A stretch of DNA of 64,000 nt from Bufo bufo (taxonomy: Eukaryota; Chordata; Amphibia; Anura; Bufonidae), in NCBI RefSeq assembly GCF_905171765.1, contig NC_053389.1:786228772-786292771 (forward strand), read 5' to 3'. A program made the translations under genes and the position numbers. Position 1 is the first letter of the stretch. Each line of letters starts with the position of its first letter. This document shows positions 12,237 through 23,488 of the stretch, in pieces. A model generated the notes under the pieces. That model was not told the DNA's origin. It did not search any database and was given only the letters and a program-made list of their open reading frames with translations.

Positions 12237-13211
12237 ATGTGTTGCACAGTTGACAACGCAGTCCAGTGCACATCTTGCATGATGTATGCAGTCCTGGAAC
12301 AGCCGTTCCAGGGTGTATTTCTTTGTTCAAGATGTGAGCAAATTACCCGTTTGGAATCGCTAATCGAGTCTCTAAATGGGCAAGTTGCAACACTGAGAGG
12401 CATTGACAATTTGCAAAAGAGTTTGCTTCTCACCGAGCAAGCACTCTTTGGGGTAGATGAGGGGGAGGGTGGTAGCGAGGAGGCTGAGAAAAGTGAGGTA
12501 GCTAGCTGGGTAACAGTTAGAAAGCGGGGTAGAGGGAAGAGTGCCAGGGAGGCTAGCCCTGATCTGACACACCCCAACAAGTTCGCACGTTTGGCAGATG
12601 AGGGGGATATCAGTCCGGGGACGGCACTGCCGCAGCCGGACACTTCCTCTGCCAGTCAGGGGAATGTCAGCTCCGGTAAGCAGGGAACCAGGAGAGCAGG
12701 GCAGGCCAGACAGGTGCTGGTAGTGGGAGACTCAATTATTAGGGGAACAGATAGGGAAATCTGTCACAAAGACCGTGATCGCCGAACAGTGTGCTGTCTT
12801 CCTGGCGCTAGAGTTCGACATATCGCGGATCGGGTTGACAGATTACTGGGAGGGGCTGGAGAAGATCCAGCGGTCATGGTCCATATTGGAACCAATGACA
12901 AAGTTAGAGGTAGGTGGAGAGTCCTTAAAAATGATTTCAGGGATTTAGGTCAAAAGCTTAGGGCAAGGACCTCAAAGGTAGTATTTTCTGAAATACTACC
13001 TGTACCATGGGCCACACAAGAAAGGCAGCGGGAGATTAACAAGTGGCTCAAGAACTGGTGTAGGAAGGAGGGGTTTGGGTTCCTGGAGAACTGGGCCGAC
13101 TTCTCTATCGGCTACAGGCTCTATCGTAGGGATGGGCTGCACCTCAATGGGGAAGGGTCAGCTGTGCTGGGGAAGAAGATGGCTAGAGGGTTGGAGGAGT
13201 GTTTAAACTAG
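12237..13211 (+). CDS. CR1 ORF1 protein with SGNH/GDSL esterase-like domain
   Basis: Intact 324-codon ORF. The N-terminus is Cys-rich (CCTVDNAVQCTSC, later LCSRCEQ), resembling a zinc-binding module, and a heptad-like segment (ITRLESLIESLNGQVATL) could form a coiled coil. A charged linker with KRGRGKS-type basic residues follows. From about residue 160 an SGNH-hydrolase-like domain is visible: block I VVGDSIIRG with the candidate nucleophile Ser, block III VHIGTND with Gly and Asn, and block V DGLHLN with Asp and His. In CR1 elements ORF1 binds RNA and the esterase domain is thought to aid retrotransposition. The stop at 13209-13211 overlaps the open frame of ORF2. The start at 12237 is the first ATG of the frame. 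Confidence 0.9.
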   Translation: MCCTVDNAVQCTSCMMYAVLEQPFQGVFLCSRCEQITRLESLIESLNGQVATLRGIDNLQKSLLLTEQALFGVDEGEGGSEEAEKSEVASWVTVRKRGRGKSAREASPDLTHPNKFARLADEGDISPGTALPQPDTSSASQGNVSSGKQGTRRAGQARQVLVVGDSIIRGTDREICHKDRDRRTVCCLPGARVRHIADRVDRLLGGAGEDPAVMVHIGTNDKVRGRWRVLKNDFRDLGQKLRARTSKVVFSEILPVPWATQERQREINKWLKNWCRKEGFGFLENWADFSIGYRLYRRDGLHLNGEGSAVLGKKMARGLEECLN

Positions 13212-13297
13212 GGACTGGGGGGGAGGGTAATTACACTATAGGAGGGGAACATAGTGCAGATAGAGACCGGGGGCAAGGTAGTGGGACTGGGGGAGGA

Positions 13298-16155
13298 ATG
13301 GAAGGAGGGACTAGAACAGTTCAGAAGGAAAGGTGTAAGATAATAAATATACATAAACCTCTCAAATGTATGTATACTAATGCCAGAAGCCTGACAAATA
13401 AAACTGGGGAACTGGAATTAGTGATGTGTGAGGAGGACTATGACATAGTGGGAATAACTGAGACATGGCTGGATGATCGCTATGACTGGGCGGTTAATGT
13501 ACAGGGTTACAGTCTGTTTAGAAAGGATCGTCAAAACCGGAGAGGGGGAGGGGTCTGCCTTTATGTAAAGTCTTGTCTAAAGCCCACACTCCGTGAAGAT
13601 ATAAGTGAGGGACATGAACATGTGGAGTCACTGTGGGTAGAGATACATGGAGCTAAAAACAACAATAAATTACTAATAGGAGTTTACTATAAACCACCTA
13701 ATATACCAGAGTCCACAGAAAATCTACTACTAAACGAGATACACAAGGCGGCAAATCATAATGAGGTGGTTATTATGGGGGACTTCAACTACCCAGATAT
13801 AGACTGGGAAACTGAAACTTGTATATCTCATAAAGGAAACAGATTCTTGGCAATAACCAAAAACAATTACCTCTCCCAACTGGTTCAGGACCCGACTAGA
13901 GGGACGGCTATACTGGACTTAGTATTAACCAATAGGCCTGACAGAACAACAGATGTGCAGGTCGGGGGACACCTGGGAAATAGTGACCATAAAGTAATAA
14001 CCTTCCAATTATCATTCAAAAGAGCGTTTCTACAGGGAGGAACAAAAATACCAAACTTCAAAAAAGCTAAATTTAGCCAACTAAGAGAGGCCATAGGCCT
14101 AACTAACTGGGACAAAGTCCTCAAAAATAAAAATACAGCCACAAAATGGGATATCTTTAAAAACATCCTAAAAGCTCATTGTGAGAGGTACATACCGTAT
14201 GGGAATAAAAGGTTAAGGAACAAAAAGAAACCAATGTGGATAAATAGAACTGTAAAGAAAGCAATAAATGACAAAAATAAAGCATATAAATCACTAAAAC
14301 AGGAGGGTAGCACGGAAGCACTGAAAAACTATAAGGAAAAAAACAGAACATGTAAAAAACAAATAAAAGCGGCCAAACTAGAGACCGAGAGATTAATTGC
14401 CAAAGAGAGTAAAACTAACCCTAAAATGTTCTTCAATTATATAAATGTTAAAAAGTATAAATCTGAAGGTGTCGGCCCTTTAAAGAGTAATGAGGGGGGA
14501 GTCGCAGAGAGCGACGAGGAGAAAGCAAAGCTGTTAAATATTTTTTTCTCCAATGTATTCACTGAGGAAAATAAACTGTCAGATGAAATGCTGAATGTTT
14601 AAATAAATTCCCCATTAAAAGTGTCCTGTCTGACCCAGGAAGAAGTACAACAGCGACTTAAAAAGATCAAAATAGACAAATCGTCAGGACCGGATGGCAT
14701 ACACCCCCGTATCCTAAGGGAATTAAGTAATGTCATAGCCAGACCCTTATTTCTGATATTTGCGGACTCTATACTGACAGGGAATGTCCCACAGGATTGG
14801 CGCATAGCAAATGTGGTGCCAATATTCAAAAAGGGTCCAAAAACAGAGCCTGGAAACTATAGGCCGGTAAGTTTAACATCTGTTGTGGGTAAACTGTTTG
14901 AAGGTTTTCTGAGAGATGCTATCTTAGAGCATCTTAACGGAAATAAGCAAATAACGCCATATCAGCATGGCTTCATGAGGGATCGGTCATGTCAAACTAA
15001 TTTAATCAGTTTCTATGAGGAGGTAAGTTCTAGACTTGACAGCGGCGAATCAATGGATGTCGTATATCTGGACTTCTCCAAAGCATTTGACACTGTACCG
15101 CATAAAAGGTTAGTATATAAAATGAGAATGCTCGGACTGGGAGAAAACGTCTGTATGTGGGTAAGTAACTGGCTCAATGATAGAAAACAGAGGGTGGTTA
15201 TTAACGGTACACACTCAGATTGGGTCACTGTCACTAGTGGAGTACCTCAGGGGTCAGTATTGGGCCCTATTCTCTTCAATATATTTATTAATGATCTTGT
15301 AGAAGGCTTGCATAGTAAAATATCAATTTTCGCAGATGACACTAAACTGTGTAAATAATTAACACTGAAGAGGACAGTATACTACTACAGAGGGATCTGG
15401 ATAGATTGGAGGCTTGGGCAGATAAGTGGCAGATGAGGTTTAACACTGACAAATGTAAAGTTATGTACATGGGAAGGAATAATGCAAGTCACCCGTACCC
15501 GTACATACTAAATGGTAAAACACTGGGTAACACTGGCATGGAAAAGGATCTAGAAATTTTAATAAACAGCAAACTAAGCTGCAAAAACCAGTGTCAGGCA
15601 GCTGCTGCCAAGGCCAATAAGATAATGGGTTGCATCAGAAGGGGCATAGATGCCCGTGATGAGAACATAGTCCTACCACTTTACAAATCACTAGTCAGAC
15701 CACACATGGAGTATTGTGTACAGTTCTGGGCTCCAGTGAACAAGGCAGACATAGCAGAGCTGGAGAGGGTCCAGAGGAGGGCAACTAAAGTAATAACTGG
15801 AATGGGGCAACTACAGTACCCTGAAAGATTATCAAAATTAGGGTTATTCACGTTAGAAAAAAGACGACTGAGGGGAGATCTAATTACTATGTATAAATAT
15901 ATCAGGGGTCAGTACAGAGATCTATCCCAGCATCTATTTATCCCCAGGACTGTGACTGTGACGAGGGGACATCCTCTGCGTTTGGAGGAAAGAAGGTTTG
16001 TACACAAACATAGAAAAGGGTTCTTTACGGTAAGAGCAGTGAGACTATGGAGCTCTCTGCCTGAGGAGGTGGTGATGGTGAGTTCACTAAAGGAATTCAA
16101 GAGGGGCCTGGATGTGTTTCTGGAGCGTAATAATATTACAGGCTATAGCTACTAG
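13298..16155 (+). pseudogene. CR1 ORF2: endonuclease and reverse transcriptase, one stop plus one frameshift
   Basis: ORF2 polyprotein of the same CR1. The apurinic-type endonuclease comes first: YTNARSLTNKTGEL, ITETWLDD (catalytic Glu), VIMGDFNYPDIDW and GNSDHK. After a basic linker the reverse transcriptase follows: [41 protein letters not shown] and the catalytic FADDTKL near 15330. A C-terminal region with YCVQFWAPVN and ELERVQRRATK closes the frame at 16155. Defects: an in-frame TAA at 14600-14602 between endonuclease and RT, and a one-base loss near 15357, just after FADDTKLCK, which shifts the frame. The frame is open from 13199, but the first ATG is 13298. All catalytic residues are present. 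The intact parts compare well with copy 55577-57294, so both faults are probably private to this copy. Confidence 0.92.
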
Positions 16156-16355
16156 AGAAGGGTCGTTGATCCAGGGAGTTATACTGATTGGCTGATTGGA
16201 GTCGGGAAGGAATTTTTTATTCCCCTAAAGTGAGGAAAATTGGCTTCTACCTCACAGGTTTTTTTTTGCCTTCCTCTTGATCAACTTGCAGGATAACAGG
16301 CCGAACTGGATGGACAAATGTCTTTTTTCGGCCTTATGTACTATGTTACTATGTT

Positions 16356-17286
16356 GTGGTGGCCGGGCAACGGGATAGACATAAAGTGCAAAATAATAGG
16401 ATGGTATTCGAAACACTCCATGATAGTGTAGCTGTGGAAGTATATAACATGTGCCAAATATACTGGAGAGAATATAGTATAATAAAGATGTATATAGAGA
16501 AAAGAGTAATAAGTGTAAAAGTGTAATAACAGCACTATAACTATCTGCTCTGCTCCCACCAGCCACTACCCCTTGAGAAAGCTGATGGCGAAACGCGCGT
16601 CAGGGCGCCGTGGTGGTTTGACCTTGTACAGAATTGTACATTTTGGTTGGTATTATCAATTGCTCTTTTCTCTACAGCACATCTCCAATCCTGTTCCATT
16701 AGCTGCAGCTGCTGATCCTGCAGTTCCAGATTACGCCACAGAAGGCCACCAGAGGACCATCCATGGAGTTTCTGCCAGAGGTATAGCCTCACCTGTGCTT
16801 CTGGGACTCTTGGTTGAGAGCCGCAAGTAAGGGATCCACAGATTTTTTTGCTGCGTTTCTAAGGATGCACCCGTCTTGAGGACTTTCCCATACCTGAGCC
16901 AAGACGAGCCTGGGTTTGTGCTACAGGGACTCTTGTCAAGAGCCACAACCCCAGAAAAATCCTCCCAACTGTGGATACCAGGACTCTGAAGTACTAGAGC
17001 CCAACAGTTTGGGATTTTATTCCATGCTTAGCCTAGGGTTAGCTAGCACCCCTCTTTGGCACCATCATAGACTGGGCCTCCACGTGCACTAGTTATATGT
17101 CACCCTAGCTAGATGTTATCCTAGGCAATGTATGTTCATGTATGAACTTATGCCCTTAACCTGGTCTTTTCACAGCAATGAGATTGAAGGGTTAGCATCA
17201 AAAGCTGCTTTAGGTATCTGATGCCAGGTTACCAGGAGGGACCACAAGCTCGGCCCGAGGACGGCCTGGCTTTCACCAAGGGGAGA
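16356..17286. other. Repeat-derived sequence, no gene
   Basis: It follows the CR1 tail. It contains the degenerate hammerhead-like motif described separately and may be a Penelope-like 5' fragment. No ORF with recognisable domains was found. Confidence 0.35.
16568..16606 (+). ncRNA. Degenerate hammerhead-ribozyme-like motif
   Basis: CCCT and AGGG can pair as stem I. Between them lie TGAGAAA in place of the CTGANGA core, a short GC-rich hairpin, then GAAA and CGCGCGTC. The GAAA-CGCG-TC half is preserved and the other core half has substitutions. It is probably the relic of a hammerhead of the kind carried by Penelope-like elements, and likely inactive. Confidence 0.4.
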
Positions 17287-17400
17287 GTGTAGTACTCCAG
17301 ACCAACAAAACTTCATCATGGCCATTACCACTCCCATCCTCTGCACCTGTTCATCTGGGACTTGCTGCACATGCCCTATACAAAGCCTTTGGGAAAACCC
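17277..17400 (+). mobile_element. Possible LTR start preceded by a purine tract
   Basis: A purine run aaggggagag directly precedes tgtagtactcc, the arrangement of a polypurine tract and the 5' end of a 3' LTR. The far end and a target duplication were not found, so this is tentative. Nothing coding is seen between 17400 and 18190. Confidence 0.25.
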
Positions 17401-18189
17401 TACTGAAATACTTGAGAACTGTACCTACTGCTTGTTTTTGCAATGTGACTCCCATCATGTATTCAGTAAAAGAGGGACTATATTTTACTATAACTGAGCT
17501 AGTTTAGTCACTGGTCTACATATCTGACCTGGGCTCCTGTTCTCCTGCTACGCACCCCACTTCTCAACTAACGTCATGGGCATCTCAGCCACTACCAGGC
17601 AGGAAACCCTAAAGGGCTTGTGCATGACCTGCTTCTCGGAACTGGCTCCCCTTATGTCTTGACAAATGGTCACATGATGCAAGAGGATATGGTCACCGCC
17701 ATGGCCAGTGATTTGTTGCAGTCAAACCGGATGTTTGTTTTTTTACAAGGGAGCCTAGCAGTGTATCACATGCCTAGAGGAGAAGTAGTGGGGATAAAGA
17801 GATGGCAAACAGGTAAGTAAGCTTCCATTTACAGGTCCTGGCCAAGTAGGGGGATTTGCCACCCTCCGCTCCCCAATCATGCACAACTCCAGGGAGTGCT
17901 CCTAAGGGAAGAAGGTTTGCACCCCTCCAATCACTTCATGCATGGCCTAGGAGAGTGCTGGAGTAGGGTAGGGATTACCCACTGTGAGGACTACGACCAC
18001 CTTCATTGCCGCTGTCACTCCTCCTATCTTCCTCTCCATCTCACTTTTCCCCTGCAGGCTGGAGCTCCGCCTTAGAACATATAACTAATCAGTGTCAAAC
18101 TAAAGTTCTTTGGGCCCACCAGAGAAAATGATCTTGAGGGCCCCCACTCCTATAGAGCAGGGCCCCTCACAGGTGTTATGGTTTTTAAC

Positions 18190-18398
18190 ATTCCAAAGAT
18201 TTCTAAAATTGTCCTTTATCAGGGGAAGATAGTCTTTAAACACATATGGTGTTATGGGAAAAAAACTGTGGCTTGTTGGGGAATCAAGCGTCCAAAAATG
18301 ATGCCTTAACGGAAACCGAAGATCTGCCACGCACAAGTGATAATTGTCAGAAGAAAGAGTGCTGGTTCTGAACAAGCCTAGAAAAATCCTCCCTTTTA
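18190..18398 (-). mobile_element. Decayed hAT-like element, copy 2, left part
   Basis: It matches 11150-11345 (aaacacatatggtgttatggga, aatcaagcgtccaaaaatgatgcctt, ctgtcagaagaaa or ttgtcagaagaaa). The copy is interrupted at attaggag by the 8-kb hAT insertion and resumes at 26472. Confidence 0.7.
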
Positions 18399-18719
18399 AT
18401 TAGGAGTAGAGTTGAGCGAACACCTGGATGTTCGGGTTCGAGAAGTTCGGCCGAACTTCCCGTAAATGTTCGGGTTCGGGATCCGAACCCGAACCGAACT
18501 TCGTCCCGAACCCGAACCCCATTGAAGTCAATGGGGACCCGAACTTTTGGGCACTAAAAAGGCTGTAAAACAGCCCAGGAAAGAGCTAGAGGGCTGCAAA
18601 AGGCAGCAACATGTAGGTAAATCCCCTGCAAACAAATGTGGATAGGGAAATGAATTAAAATTAAAATAAAAAAAATAAAAATGAACCAATATCAATTGGA
18701 CAGAGGTCCCATAGCAGAG

Positions 18720-19935
18720 AATCTGGCTTCACGTCAGCAGAGAATCAGTCTCTTCATGCCATAGCAAAGAATCTGGCTTCATGTCAGCAGAGAATCAGTC
18801 TCTTCATGCCATAGCAGAGAATCTGGCTTCATGTCAGCGCAGAATCAGTCTTCATGTCATAGCAGAGAATCAGGCTTCACGTCAGCCACCACTGGAACAG
18901 GCCACTGTCACACATTTAGGCCCCGGCACCCAGACAGAGGAGAGCGGTCCCGTAACAGAGAATCTGGCCTTATGTCAGCGCAGAATCAGTCTTCATGTCA
19001 TAGCAGAGAATCAGACTTCACGTCACCCACCACTGGAACAGGCCACTGTCACACATTTAGGCCCAGGCACCCAGGCAGAGGAGAGCGGTCCCGTAACAGA
19101 GAATCTGGCCTTATGTCAGCGCAGAATCTGTCTTCATGTCATAGCAGAGAATCAGGCTTCACGTCACCCACCACTGGAACAGGCCACTGTCACACATTTA
19201 GGCCCAGGCACCCAGGCAGAGGAGAGAGGTCCCGTAACAGAGAATCTGGCCTTATGTCAGCGCAGAATCTGTCTTCATGTCATAGCAGAGAATCAGGATT
19301 CACGTCACCCACCACTGGAACAGGCCACTGTCACACATTTAGGCCCCGGCACCCAGACAGAGGAGAGCGGTCCCGTAACAGAGAATCTGGCCTTATGTCA
19401 GCGCAGAATCTGTATTCATGTCATAGCAGAGAATCAGGCTTCACGTCACCCACCACTGGAACAGGGCACTGTCACACATTTAGGCCCCGGCACCCAGACA
19501 GAGGAGAGCGGTCCCGTAACAGAGAATCTGGCCTTATGTCAGCGCAGAATCTGTCTTCATGTCATAGCAGAGAATCAGGCTTCACGTCACCCACCACTGG
19601 AACAGGCCACTGTCACACATTTAGGCCCCGGCACCCAGACAGAGGAGAGCGGTCCCGTAACAGAGAATCTGGCCTTATGTCAGCGCAGAATCTGTCTTCA
19701 TGTCATAGCAGAGAATCAGGCTTCACGTCACCCACCACTGGAACAGGCCACTGTCACACATTTAGGCCCCGGCACCCAGACAGAGGAGAGCGGTCCCGTA
19801 ACAGAGAATCTGGCCTTATGTCAGCGCAGAATCTGTATTCATGTCATAGCAGTGAATCAGGCTTCACGTCACCCACCACTGGAACAGGCCACTGTCACAC
19901 ATTTAGGCCCCGGCACCCAGACAGAGGAGAGGTTC
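18720..19935 (+). repeat. 141-bp tandem repeat inside the hAT element, about 8 copies
   Basis: The unit carries gagaatctggcc, atgtcagcgcagaatc, tcacccaccactgga and cacatttaggccc. Successive agagcggtcc landmarks at 18941, 19082 and 19223 are exactly 141 bases apart. Because 141 is divisible by 3, two plus-strand frames stay open through the array (416 and 379 codons), but they merely repeat the unit. It lies downstream of the transposase stop, in the element's 3' subterminal region. Confidence 0.95.
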
Positions 19936-20048
19936 ATTCAACTTTGGGTTGCCCCGCAATATATTGGTAAAATGAAAATAAAAATAGGATTGAATGAGGA
20001 AGTGCCCTGGAGTACAATAATATATTGTTAAGGGGAGGTAGTTAATGT

Positions 20049-23000
20049 CTAATCTGCACAAGGGATGGACAGGTCCTGTGGGATCCATGCCTGGTTCATT
20101 TTTATGAACGTCAGCTTGTCCACATTGGCTGTAGACAGGCGGCTGCGTTTGTCTGTAATGACGCCCCCTGCCGTGCTGAATACACGTTCAGACAAAACGC
20201 TGGCCGCCGGGCAGGCCAGCACCTCCAAGGCATAAAAGGCTAGCTCTGGCCACGTGGACAATTTGGAGACCCAGAAGTTGAATGGGGCCGAACCATCAGT
20301 CAGTACGTGGAGGGGTGTGCACAGGTACTGTTCCACCATGTTAGTGAAATGTTGCCTCCTGCTAACACGTTCCGTATCAGGTGGTGGTGCAGTTAGCTGT
20401 GGCGTGGTGACAAAACTTTTCCACATCTCTGCCATGCTAACCCTGCCCTCAGAGGAGCTGGCCCTGACACAGCTGCGTTGGCGACCTCTTGCTCCTCCTC
20501 TGCCTTCGCCTTGTGCTTCCACTGGTTCCCCTGTGACATTTGGGAATGCTCTCAGTAGCGCGTCTACCAACGTGCGCTTGTACTCGCGCATCTTCCTATC
20601 ACGCTCCAGTGTAGGAAGTAAGGTGGGCACATTGTCTTTGTACCGGGGATCCAGCAGGGTGGCAACCCAGTAGTCCGCACACGTTAAAATGTGGGCAACT
20701 CTGCTGTCGTTGCGCAGGCACTGCAGCATGTAGTCGCTCATGTGTGCCAGGCTGCCCAGAGGTAAGGACAAGCTGTCCTCTGTGGGAGGCGTATCGTCAT
20801 CGTCCTGTGTTTCCCCCCAGCCACGCACCAGTGATGGGCCCGAGCTGCTTTGGGTGCCACCCCGCTGTGAACATGCTTCATCCTCATCCTCCTCCACCTC
20901 CTCCTCATCCTCGTCCTCCTCGTCCTCCAGTAGTGGGCCCTGTCTGGCCACATTTGTACCTGGCCTCTGGTGTTGCAAAAAACCTCCCTCTGAGTCACTT
21001 TGAAGAGACTGGCCTGAAAGTGCTAAAAATGACCCCTCTTCCTCCTCTTCCTCCTGGGCCACCTCCTCTTCCATCATCGCCCTAAGTGTTTTCTCAAGGA
21101 GACATAGAAGTGGTATTGTAACGCTGATAACGGCGTCATCGCCACTGGCCATGTTGGTGGAGTACTCGAAACAGCGCAACAGGGCACACAGGTCTCGCAT
21201 GGAGGCCCAGTCATTGGTGGTGAAGTGGGTCTGATCCGCAGTGCGACTGACCCGTGCGTGCTGCAGCTGAAACTCCACTATGGCCTGCTGCTGCTCGCAC
21301 AGTCTGTCCAGCATATGCAAGGTGCAGTTCCACCTGGTGGGCACGTCGCATATGAGGCGGTGAGCGGGAAGGCCGAAGTTACGCTGTAGCGCAGACAGGC
21401 GAGCAGCGGCAGGGTGTGAACGCTGGAAGCGCGAACAGACGGCCCGCACTTTATGCAGCAGCTCTGACATGTCGGGGTAGTTGCGAATGAACTTCTGCAC
21501 CACCAAATTCAGCACATGCGCCAGGCAAGGGATGTGCGTCAAACCGGCTAGTCCCAGAGCTGCAACGAGATTTCGCCCATTATCGCACACCACCAGGCCG
21601 GTCTTGAGGCTCACCGGCAGCAACCACTCGTCGGTCTGTTGTTCTATACCCCGCCACAACTCCTGTGCGGTGTGGGGCCTGTCCCCCAAACATATGAGTT
21701 TCAGAATGGCCTGCTGACGTTTACCCCGTGCTGTGCTGAAGTTGGTGGTGAAGGTGTGTGGCTGACTAGATGAGCAGGTGGAAGAAGAGGAGGAGGAAGC
21801 TGAGTAGGAGGAGGAGGAGACAGGAGGCAAAGAATGTTGCCCTGCGATCCTTGGCGGCGGAAGGACGGGAGCCAAATAGCTCTCCGCCTGGGGCCCAGCC
21901 GCCACTACATTTACCCAGTGTGCAGTTAGGGAGATATAGCGTCCCTGGCCGTGCTTACTGGTCCACGTATCTGTGGTTAGGTGGACCTTGCCACAGATGG
22001 CGTTGCGCAGTGCACACTTGATTTTATCGGACACTTGTTTGTGCAGGGAAGGCACGGCTCTCTTGGAGAAGTAGTGGTGGCTGGGAACAACATACTGTGG
22101 GACAGCAAGTGACATGAGCTGTTTGAAGCTGTGTGTGTCCACCAGCCTAAATGACAGCATTTCATAGGCCAGTAGTTTAGAAATGCTGGCATTCAGGGCC
22201 AGGGATCGAGGGTGGCTAGGTGAGAATTTACGCTTTCTCTCAAATGTTTGTGAGATGGAGAGCTGAACGCTGCCGTGTGACATGGTTGAGATGCTTGGTG
22301 ACGCAGGTGGTGGTGTTGGTGGTACATCCCATGTTTGCTGGGCGGCAGGTGCCAACGTTCCTCCAGAGGCGGAGGAAGAGGCCGAGGCGGCGGCAGCAGC
22401 AGCAGAAGAGGCCGAGGCGGCAGCAGCAGAAGAGGTAGCAGGGGGAGCCTGAGTGACTTCCTTGTTTTTAAGGTGTTTACTCCACTGCAGTTCATGCTCT
22501 GCATGCAGGTGCCTGGTCATGCAGGTTGTGCTAAGGTTCAGAACGTTAATGCCTCGCTTCAGGCCCTGATGGCACAGCGTGCAAACCACTCGGGTCTTGT
22601 CGTCAGCTCATTGTTTGAAGAAGTGCCATGCCAGGGAACTCCTTGAAGCTGCCTTTGGGGTGCTCGGTCCCAGATGGCGGCGGTCAGTAGCAGGCGGAGT
22701 CTCTTGGCGGCGGGTGTTCTGATTTTGCCCACTGCTCCCTCTTTTGCTACGCTGTTGGCTCGGTCTCACCACTGCCTCTTCCTCCGAACTGTGAAAGTCA
22801 GTGGCACGACCTTCATTCCATGTGGGGTCTAGGACCTCATCGTCCCCTGCATCGTCTTCCACCCAGTCTTGATCCCTGAACTCCTGTTCAGTCTGCACAC
22901 TGCAGAAAGATGCAGCAGTTGGCACCTGTGTTTCGTCATCATCAGAGACGTGCTGAGGTGGTATTCCCATGTCCTCATCATCAGGAAAAATAAGTGGTTG

Positions 23001-23477
23001 TGCGTTAGTGCATTCTATCTCTTCCACCCCTGGGGAAGGGCTAGGTGGATGCCCTTGGGAAACCCTGGCAGCAGAGTCTTCAAACAGCATAAGAGACTGC
23101 TGCATAACTTGAGGCTCAGACAGTTTCCCTGATATGCATGGGGGTGATGTGACAGACCGATGGGCTTGGCTTTCATGCGCCATCTGTGCGCTTTCTGCAG
23201 AAGACTGGGTGGGAGATAATGTGAACGTGCTGGATCCACTGTCTGCCACCCAATTGACTAATGCCTGTACCTGCTCAGGCCTTACCATCCTTAGAACGGC
23301 ATTGGGCCCCACCAAATATCGCTGTAAATTCTGCTGGCTACTGGGACCTGAGGTAGTTGGTTCACTAGGACGTGTGGCTGTGGCAGAACGGCCACGTCCT
23401 CTCCCAGCACGAGAGGGTCCACTAACACCACCACGACCATGTCCACGTCCGCGTCCCTTATTAGATGTTTTCCTCAT
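20049..23477 (-). pseudogene. hAT transposase with BED zinc finger, single in-frame stop
   Basis: One minus-strand frame of 1,143 codons, from ATG at 23475-23477 to the stop at 20049, broken only by TGA at 22608-22610. The N-terminus is an unusual RG-rich stretch (GRGRGHGRGG, later RAGRGRGRS), followed by an acidic disordered region of about 220 residues. The BED finger straddles the stop: SLAWHFFK, then CTLCHQG and the histidines of TRHLHAEH. The RNase H-like catalytic core has TTDTWTS, VVCDNGRNL and IPCLAHVLNLVV, with an acidic and serine-rich insertion. The C-terminus has the hAT dimerisation motif LACPAASVLSERVFSTAGG followed by DKRSRL. Apart from the stop the frame is intact, so it may have been active recently. 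The protein cuts and pastes elements that share its terminal repeats. Confidence 0.93.
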
Positions 23478-23488
23478 TGTTCCCGTTC

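Larger units (their letters stand above)
12060..16355 (+). mobile_element. CR1-clade LINE, nearly full length
   Basis: A non-LTR retrotransposon with a 5' leader (about 12060-12236), ORF1, a 13-bp ORF1/ORF2 overlap region, ORF2 and a 3' UTR. It ends in short actatgtt-type repeats at about 16335-16355. Terminal short tandem repeats in place of a poly-A tail, and an ORF1 with an esterase-like domain, are CR1 hallmarks. Three defects are seen at most (one stop and one frameshift in ORF2, none in ORF1), so the insertion is fairly young. Two other copies in the window (10112-10620 and 55577-57294) belong to the same family. Confidence 0.93.

Noticed and set aside
18781..20031. 416-codon plus-strand ORF (and an overlapping 379-codon one)
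   Set aside because: They are translations of the 141-bp tandem array in two frames, with no domain and no independent start context. Open only because 141 is a multiple of 3.
20740..21085. Ser/Pro-rich plus-strand ORFs
   Set aside because: Antisense shadows of the acidic and serine-rich part of the hAT transposase.
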